From Collinsella sp. (GTDB lineage Bacteria; Actinomycetota; Coriobacteriia; Coriobacteriales; Coriobacteriaceae): a DNA stretch of 11,696 bases. The DNA is taken from assembly GCA_014871605.1 (NCBI GenBank), contig WGSQ01000047.1:1-11696 (forward strand), read 5' to 3'. How positions within the stretch are numbered: position 1 is the first letter of the stretch; the number at the start of each line of letters is the position of its first letter. Positions 6,291 through 11,696 of this stretch are shown one piece after another. The notes beneath the pieces are model-generated. The model saw only the letters and a program-made list of their open reading frames with translations, did no database searches and was not told the DNA's origin. Made by a program: the position numbers and the translations under genes.

Positions 6291-6327
6291 GGTATTCCAC
6301 TCGCCAGCCATTTGGTATTCGTATACC
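6291..6327. promoter_or_regulatory. Candidate LysR binding sites, repeated GGTAT half-sites
   Basis: GGTATTC occurs at 6291-6297 and again at 6314-6320, 23 bp apart and so on about the same face of the helix. The second copy forms a dyad GGTAT-TCGT-ATACC (6314-6327). Both lie in the 138-bp divergent region between the LysR gene and the reductase. This arrangement fits a LysR-family regulatory and activation site pair. Seen directly; function is inferred. Confidence 0.5.
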
Positions 6328-6408
6328 TAGCTAGTCGATATGAACAATATACATTATCAGCCCATCAACGTACGCTATACCCATCACCTTAAGAGGAAGG
6401 AGAACGTC

Positions 6409-7428
6409 ATGCAGTACACCACCCTTGGTCATTCCGGCATCAAAGTCTCTAAACTCTGCCTGGGAGGCATGAGCTTTGGCGAGGCCAGCCCCGACTTCCA
6501 CTAGTGGACCATCGGACCCGACGATACGCGCGCCGTCATCAAACGCGCACTCGACACCGGAATCAACTTTATCGATACCGCAAACTGTTACAGCTTTGTC
6601 ACAAGCGAAGAGTACATAGGCGCCGCTCTGCGCAATCTGGGCATTGCTCGCGAAAGCGTCGTGCTTGCCAGCAAGGTGCACTTTAACGAAGGCGGCCTTT
6701 CCGCCAAGGCCATCAAACGCGAGATCGAGAGTTCGCTCAAGCGCCTGGGCACCGATTACCTGGACCTCTACATCATCCATCGCTTCGATTACGACGTCCC
6801 CATGGAAGAGACCATGGAAGCGCTCGACGGGCTGGTGCACGAGGGCAAGGTCCGCGCGCTCGGCGCCAGCGCCATGTATGCCTACCAGCTGCACAACCTA
6901 CAGATCATCGCGCGCGATCACGGATGGACGCCCTTTACGAGCATGCAGTGCCACTACAACCTGCTGTATCGAGAGGACGAGCGCGAGATGATTCCGGTGT
7001 GCCGTCAGTTCGACATGGCCCTTACGCCGTACAGCCCCATGGCATCGGGGCATCTCTGCCGTCCCACGTGGGAGAGCTCGAGTACACGCGGCACCACCGA
7101 CACGACCATGGCCAACAAGTATGACCATGACCGCGCCATCGACATGCCCGTCATTGAACGCGTTGCCAAGATTGCCGCCGATCACGGCGTGCCGATGCCG
7201 CAGATTGCGTTGGCATGGCACTGGGCACGTGGCGTCGAGGCCCCCATCGTGGGCTGCTCCAAGCCCGAGCGCGTCGACGACGCTGTGGCCGCGCTCGACG
7301 TCGAGCTCTCCCCCGCCGAGATCGACTTCCTCGAAGAGCTCTATCAGCCGCACGCACTCGTTGGTCCCAAGGCCCGTCCCGGCGAAAAACCGCTTGCCGG
7401 CACCACCAAAGTCAAAACCGCAAAGTAA
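6409..7428 (+). pseudogene. YajO-like aldo/keto reductase with in-frame amber codon at position 32
   Basis: A 340-codon reading frame for an NADPH-dependent aldo/keto reductase, intact except for one TAG at 6502-6504 (codon 32). The true start is clear: ATG 6409 after AGGAAGGAG, encoding MQYTTLGHSGIKVSKLCLGG. The frame is unbroken on both sides of the TAG, which stands between His and Trp (F-H-*-W-T). E. coli YajO, from memory, has HAW there, so a sense codon such as CAG was probably lost by one base change. The whole catalytic tetrad lies after the stop: D56, Y61, K89, H124. A gene model starting at GTG 6661 would lack D56 and Y61, has no ribosome site, and should not be trusted. Options are a recent null allele, a sequencing error or low-level readthrough. 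The rest of the barrel shows no decay, so the loss would be recent. It leads a unit with a small protein and a flavodoxin. Confidence 0.8.
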
Positions 7429-7432
7429 TGAC

Positions 7433-7672
7433 GTGGACGACAACATCATCAACGGCCTACGCGACGCCGGCTGCAGCGAAGAACTTATCGAGCAGTACGG
7501 AGCGGCCGCCAGCGACTGTGCACGCATCTGTCTGCTAAAACGGCATCGTCGCGAATTGCTCGACGATATACACTCGGGGCAACGAAAGCTCGAATGCCTT
7601 GACTATCTCATCTACCGGCTGCGCAGCACCTCAACCGGATGCCACTCGAGCTGCTCAACATCGAGAAAATGA
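7433..7672 (+). CDS. Small helical protein, function unknown
   Basis: A 79-residue protein starting with GTG at 7433, 4 nt after the reductase stop codon. No ATG is available in frame before the reductase stop and there is no clear ribosome site, so it is probably made by translational coupling. The sequence is helical and charged: DDNIINGLRDAGCSEELIEQ, then LKRHRRELLDDIHSGQRKLECLDYLIYRLR. I remember similar small proteins with an LDCLDYLIY-type end beside reductase genes in Clostridia and Coriobacteriia, but no function. The tail after LRSTST (TGCHSSCSTSRK) looks less conserved and could come from an altered 3' end. If the reductase amber codon stops ribosomes early, expression of this coupled gene may also fall. 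Confidence 0.75.
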   Translation: MDDNIINGLRDAGCSEELIEQYGAAASDCARICLLKRHRRELLDDIHSGQRKLECLDYLIYRLRSTSTGCHSSCSTSRK

Positions 7673-7730
7673 AGCGGCACCGATTAGCAGCTCGGCATAA
7701 ACCTGAACCGTAGCAATAAAAGGAGTTCCA

Positions 7731-8204
7731 ATGGCTAAAACACTTGTGGCATATTTCAGCGCATCGGGAATCACGATGGACGTTGCAACTCGTTTGGCCC
7801 GCGTGACGAACAGCGACCTGTTCGCCATCGTGCCCGCCAATCCATACACAAGCGCCGACCTCAACTGGCGCGACAAACAGAGCCGCAGCACCCTCGAGGC
7901 CGCCGACCCCTCTTGCCGCCCTGCCATAACCTCTCAAATCGAGGACATCGAAGACTACGACACCATAGTTTTGGGATTTCCCATCTGGTGGAACGTGGCG
8001 CCGGCGATTATCAATACGTTCCTTGAGTCTTACGATCTGGCAGGCAAAACGATCGTCCTGTTTGCCACCTCGGGCGGGAGCGGAATGGGCAAGACGGCGG
8101 CGGTCCTCAGAGCAAGCGCCCCGGGTGCGAAAATCGTTGACGGCAGCATCCTCAACAACGCAAGTGACACCGAACTCGAAAAGTTCGCGGCAAGGTACCT
8201 CTAA
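7731..8204 (+). CDS. Flavodoxin (short-chain, flavodoxin_4-like)
   Basis: A 157-residue FMN-binding electron carrier or small flavin reductase, cytosolic. The phosphate loop is FSASGITMDVA (about 9-19). FPIWWNVAP (83-91) provides the aromatic stacking over the flavin, and ATSGGSGMG (112-120) forms the third flavin-binding loop. These match the short flavodoxins found beside aldo/keto reductases in gut anaerobes. AAAAGGAG just before ATG 7731 is a strong ribosome site. It follows the small protein gene by 58 nt on the same strand and ends just before a perfect palindrome, so it is likely the last gene of the LysR-controlled unit. Physiological partners are unknown. Confidence 0.92.
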   Translation: MAKTLVAYFSASGITMDVATRLARVTNSDLFAIVPANPYTSADLNWRDKQSRSTLEAADPSCRPAITSQIEDIEDYDTIVLGFPIWWNVAPAIINTFLESYDLAGKTIVLFATSGGSGMGKTAAVLRASAPGAKIVDGSILNNASDTELEKFAARYL

Positions 8205-8207
8205 CGC

Positions 8208-8246
8208 AGGAACGTGACAAAGGGACGGTCCCTTTGTCACGTTCCT
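8208..8246. repeat. Perfect 39-bp palindrome (GTGACAAAGGGAC family, copy 2)
   Basis: Arms of 19 bp (AGGAACGTGACAAAGGGAC, 8208-8226, and its exact reverse complement, 8228-8246) flank one G. It begins three bases after the flavodoxin stop and probably folds at the transcript end. Compared with copy 1 the core is the same, while a T-A pair is replaced by C-G and the stem is longer. Pairing is thus kept although sequence changed. Confidence 0.9.
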
Positions 8247-8265
8247 TAGCCGCCGGCCGCTCATT

Positions 8266-8271
8266 TATACT
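8266..8271 (+). promoter_or_regulatory. Possible -10 box for the membrane protein gene
   Basis: TATACT at 8266-8271 is a good -10 hexamer 48 bp before the start codon at 8320. The only -35 at a fitting distance is a poor TTCCTT (8242-8247, spacer 18), which overlaps the end of the palindrome. Confidence 0.4.
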
Positions 8272-8319
8272 CAGGGGCACACGCACGCCACAGACGAAAA
8301 CGATGAGAATCGAGGCCCC

Positions 8320-9306
8320 ATGCAGCAGCTCACCGAACAAGAGAAGAAGTGCATCCAGCGGTACTGCACGTACCCAAAGATCGCAGCGGTTGCGCTCGTC
8401 ATGGCGTTTGTGGCCTGCCTGCTCATAATTCCGTTCGAGATGATCGACGACATCGTGTTCCACCATAAGGGTTTCCAGCCCGCAGGCATGTATACCGCCA
8501 TCACACTCACCGTCATCGGTCTCGTCATCTTTTGTTATTGCAGCCTTGCACCGCGTTTTGGAATGCGGGGCAAACAGTGGAAGGAGCTGCAGGGCAGGCT
8601 TTCGGTAGTCCAGACCAACAAAGACCGTTCCGCGGAGGTCGCCGGCGTGCTCGCCACGCAAGCTGCCGGCCGCTTGCTCAAGAACAGCGATAGCGATCTC
8701 GCGCGCAACCTGGGCGGGGCCGCAGAGCTTGCCGGCGCCGTAGGGGCGGTCGCCACAGCGGCCGACGTGTTGGCCGAAACCTCAAGAAATGCCAAGGCCA
8801 TGGCAAACGCATACGGTGTGACGATTCCAAGCGTCAAGAAACAGCTCATCGCTCTTGCCGTGGTGCCCGTCATTGTGTTGTTTGGCGTCTACATCCCCCA
8901 GTTTGTCCAAGGAAATAACGAGCTTCAGGCACGAAAGGCTGCAGCCGCCGAGCAGCTTGCCATCGCGCAAGATGCCTTGCAGCCCGTGTGCGAGCGCGTC
9001 GCGGCAGACGACCCATACGAGTCGTATCACGATTACGGCTACCGCATCATCGGCTACCTACGCGAAAATGATCCCGGCACTCAAGCAGCCTATGTCTACC
9101 TTTCTTTTGATGCAGACGGAATGCTCACGGATGTCGATTACACCAGCCGAATCGACCCCGAGGCAAGCCCCGCAGACAACCTCGCTCGCGCCGAGCAGGA
9201 CATCGCGGCGCTCTGCGCCCCGCTCAACGGGCTGGACATTTCCGTTGCAACGCCAGACCTCCTCACGCCATGCAGCCTGTCGGATGAGTTTAAACAGGCA
9301 TTTTAG
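8320..9306 (+). CDS. Three-helix membrane protein of unknown function, probably frameshifted near its end
   Basis: A 328-residue protein I do not recognise. Hydrophobic segments at about 20-38, 57-77 and 174-194 should span the membrane. Between the second and third lies a soluble part (78-172) rich in Ala and small residues (LGGAAELAGAVGAVATAADV). After the third is an Ala/Gln/Glu-rich stretch (200-222) that may be a coiled coil, followed by a folded-looking C-terminal domain with many acidic and Tyr residues (DDPYESYHDYGYRIIGYLRE). ATG 8320 follows GAGG. The frame stops at TAG 9304-9306 directly after a T run, and a clearly protein-like stretch continues in the -1 frame to 9452. The intact protein was therefore probably 377 residues. 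It stands alone on its strand and is convergent with the ABC permease. Confidence 0.75.
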   Translation: MQQLTEQEKKCIQRYCTYPKIAAVALVMAFVACLLIIPFEMIDDIVFHHKGFQPAGMYTAITLTVIGLVIFCYCSLAPRFGMRGKQWKELQGRLSVVQTNKDRSAEVAGVLATQAAGRLLKNSDSDLARNLGGAAELAGAVGAVATAADVLAETSRNAKAMANAYGVTIPSVKKQLIALAVVPVIVLFGVYIPQFVQGNNELQARKAAAAEQLAIAQDALQPVCERVAADDPYESYHDYGYRIIGYLRENDPGTQAAYVYLSFDADGMLTDVDYTSRIDPEASPADNLARAEQDIAALCAPLNGLDISVATPDLLTPCSLSDEFKQAF

Positions 9307-9452
9307 CCGGCTCACTATACGAAGGCATCCGTATCAAGACGAAGGACGACTCCATCAAGTCGTACTGCACCTTTAACACCGAGCCCGAGGAAGATTTCGA
9401 CGAGTACACCCGTCCGGACATTAACCTTACGCTCTCAGCAAAGAAACGCTAG
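9303..9452 (+). pseudogene. Detached 3' end of the membrane protein gene (-1 frame)
   Basis: Forty-nine codons and a TAG stop in the -1 frame, reading LAGSLYEGIRIKTKDDSIKS and then YCTFNTEPEEDFDEYTRPDI. The composition is that of a real soluble domain and there is no start codon of its own. One extra T in the run at 9301-9304 would join it seamlessly to the upstream frame (FKQAF-LAGSLYEG). I infer a one-base deletion, either real or a sequencing error. Confidence 0.65.
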
Positions 9453-9485
9453 GCGCTTGCGCTCTGGTTGCCGCCTTTTGCCACG

Positions 9486-11696
9486 TTATTCAGAACGCAA
9501 GGCCTCCACGGGATCCTTTTTGGATGCGCTGCGGGCCGGCAGCAGGCCGGCAACGACCGTTAGCAGCACCGAAATTGCAATGAGCGCCAGCGCGTCTTGA
9601 ACGGGCAGGCTCATCAAATTGGGCACCTGTTTGGCCGCAAGCGCCCAGGCATTAACCGGAATGCTCACGACCACCACGACGACGATGGCGAAGACGCCGG
9701 CAATGAGGCCTTCGATAAAGGTCTCGGCATTAAATACGTTGGCCACGTTGCGCTTCGACGCACCGATCGCGCGCAGGATGCCAATCTCCTTTTTGCGCTC
9801 CAGCACGCTGATATAGGTGATGATGCCGATCATGATGGAACTCACCACCAGACTGATACTCACGAATGCAATGAGTACCAAGCTGATGGTATGCACGATG
9901 TCGGTCACCGAGCCCATGATGATGCCCATGTAGTCGGTGTACGAGATTGTCTGTTCATCGTGGCCAGCGGCTTTGACCTGCTTGTTGTACGCATCGATGT
10001 GGTTGAGCACGCGCTCCTTGGCCTCAAAATCGCGCGGGAAAATCTTGACCGAGATGGGGTCTGCCTCGTCCGCATAGCCCAACGTGGTCAGATTGTTGTC
10101 ATAGGTGAGCTTTGACGCCTGAGCATAGCTCATCATGAGCGAGCTCAGGTCCTCGGCGTCCATGTTGAAGTGGATGGCACGGGCAAAGGCGTTCGCATCC
10201 ACGCGCATGGCGCTCGCCAAGTTGGCAAAGCTCGAAGACATCTGCGTCGCCATCTGGCCCATAAGCCCTGCCGCGCCCGCTTTGAGCTGGGCCGACACCG
10301 TCGTCGCAATCTGCTCGCTGATCGTTTTCGTCACCTGATCCATGGCCTGCTGCAGATACGGAGCCAGCTGCTTTTGCACATAGTCGGTCATCGTCTGCTG
10401 TAGGCGCTCGGCCAGGGCATCGCCGCCGAGTGCCTTGAGCTGGGCCAGGCATTGCTGGGCTGCCGCATCACTCTCAAGATACGTCGAGAATGCGGCGGCG
10501 AGCTTCGACGCGTCCTTAAGTTCTTCGGGCGTCAGCGCCTTAAACTGTTCCGACTGCATAAAGCCCGTGAACAGCTGGTTGGCGAGCGCCCCCACTTGCT
10601 GCATCTGCTCAGGTGTAAGCTCCAACCCATCGAAGACACCCGAAAAATCTGGGGTTGGCGCTTTTGCCATGATGTCGCTGAAGTCGATATCCTTACCTAC
10701 GCCCGAAAGGTCAATGTCCAGCCCCGACAGATCGATGCCCGATAGATCAATGCCGCCGCCGGCCGCACCCGAGAGTGCAGACGCATCAAACGAGAACGCG
10801 CTCTTGAGCGCTGCCTCGTCCACACTGAACATGCTGCCCAGATCAACGCCTTGCTTGGCCTCGCCTTGCAGTTCGTCGAAGGTTTTGCCCGTAAAGACAT
10901 CCGTCTCGGGGTGGTCGAGTTGCTCCTGCACAATCTGCGAATCGGCGGCGCGCTCCATAAGCTGGCGAGTCAGTGCATGCGTATAGGCAATACCCGGAGA
11001 CAGCGCGCTCGCGTTGGCGGTCTCGTTAGGTCGCACCACACCCACAATGTGCACGTCGATACCGTCGGCAACCTTGGCGGCCATAAAGTCGGCGTCGCCA
11101 GACATGTCGGTCCACATGCCGGTCTCTTCGTTTTTGCGATAGGCATCGGCCGGCGACAGTACCTTAAACGTCGTGGACAGAGCATCGTCGTAGGTAAAGT
11201 CGGCGGCGGACTCGGGCGTCTCAATCTTGCCGTCGGCCGCCATGGCGCTGTTGACCAGGTCGTTGAGCTCATCGATATCCAGCGCGCCGATGCTGTAGAG
11301 CGTATAGTCGCCCACCGTGCCGCGGCTCGAAAGCACCATCACGGCTTCGTTGGCAGACGTGGGCCAATGACCGGCGACGACATCGTACTGGCTGTCGAGC
11401 AGGCTCTGGTCGTCAATCATCTCGTTAAAGACCGAGGTTCCCATGGATTCCATGCTCACCGTTGCCGCCGAGCTCGCACCTCCGCTCATGGCCTCGGTCA
11501 TGGCATTGGGAACAAGTCGAACCGGCTTCTCGTCACCCTTACCCGCACGATAGACAACCGGCGATACACCGTAGCCGTACTGAATGGCGTTGACCTCTTT
11601 ATCGATGCCGTCGCCACCGGCATCGAGCCATGCCTTAAAGCTCGTCATGTCGTTGGACTTAACGCTCGCAAACATATCCTTTACGGCCGTGACCAC
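9486..11696 (-). CDS. FtsX/MacB-type ABC transporter permease, 5' end outside the window
   Basis: The last 736 codons of a large permease; the frame is open to the right edge, and the GTG there is most likely an internal codon. Residues about 1-600 (counted from the edge) form one very large extracytoplasmic domain. It has an Asp/Leu/Ser/Gly repeat (IDLSG units near 10701-10752), a helical region rich in Gln, Ala and Met, and a final mixed alpha/beta part (ISVKIFPRDFEAKERVLNHI). The C-terminus is the FtsX module: helices at about 602-629, 662-682 and 702-720, with the conserved cytoplasmic ERKKEIGILRAIGASKRNV between the first two and LLPARSASKKDPVEALRSE at the end. Such proteins work with an ABC ATPase, in trans or fused at the N-terminus, to drive export or mechanical transduction across the envelope. 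The ATPase, if any, is beyond the edge. The substrate is unknown. Confidence 0.9.
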   Translation of the reverse strand: MVTAVKDMFASVKSNDMTSFKAWLDAGGDGIDKEVNAIQYGYGVSPVVYRAGKGDEKPVRLVPNAMTEAMSGGASSAATVSMESMGTSVFNEMIDDQSLLDSQYDVVAGHWPTSANEAVMVLSSRGTVGDYTLYSIGALDIDELNDLVNSAMAADGKIETPESAADFTYDDALSTTFKVLSPADAYRKNEETGMWTDMSGDADFMAAKVADGIDVHIVGVVRPNETANASALSPGIAYTHALTRQLMERAADSQIVQEQLDHPETDVFTGKTFDELQGEAKQGVDLGSMFSVDEAALKSAFSFDASALSGAAGGGIDLSGIDLSGLDIDLSGVGKDIDFSDIMAKAPTPDFSGVFDGLELTPEQMQQVGALANQLFTGFMQSEQFKALTPEELKDASKLAAAFSTYLESDAAAQQCLAQLKALGGDALAERLQQTMTDYVQKQLAPYLQQAMDQVTKTISEQIATTVSAQLKAGAAGLMGQMATQMSSSFANLASAMRVDANAFARAIHFNMDAEDLSSLMMSYAQASKLTYDNNLTTLGYADEADPISVKIFPRDFEAKERVLNHIDAYNKQVKAAGHDEQTISYTDYMGIIMGSVTDIVHTISLVLIAFVSISLVVSSIMIGIITYISVLERKKEIGILRAIGASKRNVANVFNAETFIEGLIAGVFAIVVVVVVSIPVNAWALAAKQVPNLMSLPVQDALALIAISVLLTVVAGLLPARSASKKDPVEALRSE
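10701..10752 (-). repeat. Short IDLSG repeat within the ABC permease
   Basis: On the minus strand the permease encodes GIDLSGIDLSGLDIDLSGVG. The DNA shows near-identical 15-base units (CCCGATAGATCAATG and CCCGACAGATCGATG) followed by a more diverged third copy. It may be a flexible or metal-binding acidic linker in the extracytoplasmic domain. Confidence 0.6.

Noticed and set aside
6661..7428. Aldo/keto reductase gene starting at GTG 6661
   Set aside because: It would lack catalytic Asp56 and Tyr61 and has no ribosome site. The frame continues upstream to a strong start, broken only by one TAG.
9451..9480. AGGCG / CGCCT hairpin followed by TTTT as terminator
   Set aside because: The stem is only 5 bp with a 16-nt loop, too weak to call, although the position between convergent genes is right.
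9597..10115. His/Asp-rich open frame on the plus strand
   Set aside because: Antisense to the FtsX module of the permease; no supporting signals.

Overview
The window reads as a high-GC chromosomal segment of a gut Coriobacteriia, most likely Collinsella or a close relative. This is inferred from the protein styles, from perfect intergenic palindromes built on GTGACAAAGGGAC that I remember as frequent in Collinsella genomes, and from the combination of an ACGX-type peptide cassette with a SirTM/macro pair. No rRNA, tRNA, CRISPR array, insertion sequence or phage gene was seen. No gene-free stretch exceeds 300 bases.

Region 1 (79-2622) is the most interesting part. It holds a compact candidate RiPP (ribosomally made, post-translationally modified peptide) cassette on the minus strand. 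In transcription order it contains a 70-residue Cys-rich precursor with seven Cys-Gly motifs (1816-2028), a PPOx-like flavin domain fused to a 2x[4Fe-4S] ferredoxin (1171-1791), and a radical SAM/SPASM enzyme (79-1125). A divergent HxlR-family regulator with two N-terminal cysteines (2227-2559) faces it across a 198-bp promoter region carrying a TTAC-N6-GTAA inverted repeat. The proposed working is that the flavo-ferredoxin feeds electrons to the rSAM enzyme, which cross-links the repeat peptide, and that the HxlR protein controls the cassette in response to redox or electrophile signals. No exporter or protease is present in the window.

Region 2 (2701-4312) is a two-gene plus-strand unit: a zinc-type macrodomain ADP-ribosyl hydrolase overlapping by 59 nt a class M sirtuin (SirTM), a reversible protein ADP-ribosylation pair. 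The lipoylated-carrier partners known from the staphylococcal and streptococcal operons (GcvH-L, LplA2) are not here.

Region 3 (4331-6270, minus strand) has a large imperfect palindrome between convergent genes, a tRNA-dihydrouridine synthase, a perfect 31-bp palindrome overlapping the next stop codon, and a LysR-type regulator.

Region 4 (6409-8204, plus strand) is divergent from the LysR gene. It holds a YajO-like aldo/keto reductase interrupted by one in-frame TAG at codon 32, a coupled 79-residue helical small protein, and a short-chain flavodoxin. The unit is closed by a perfect 39-bp palindrome. It looks like a LysR-controlled redox operon.

Region 5 (8320-11696) has a three-helix membrane protein of unknown function whose last 49 or so codons appear split off by a one-base frameshift in a T run. 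It is convergent with the 3' part of a large FtsX/MacB-type ABC transporter permease that runs off the right edge.
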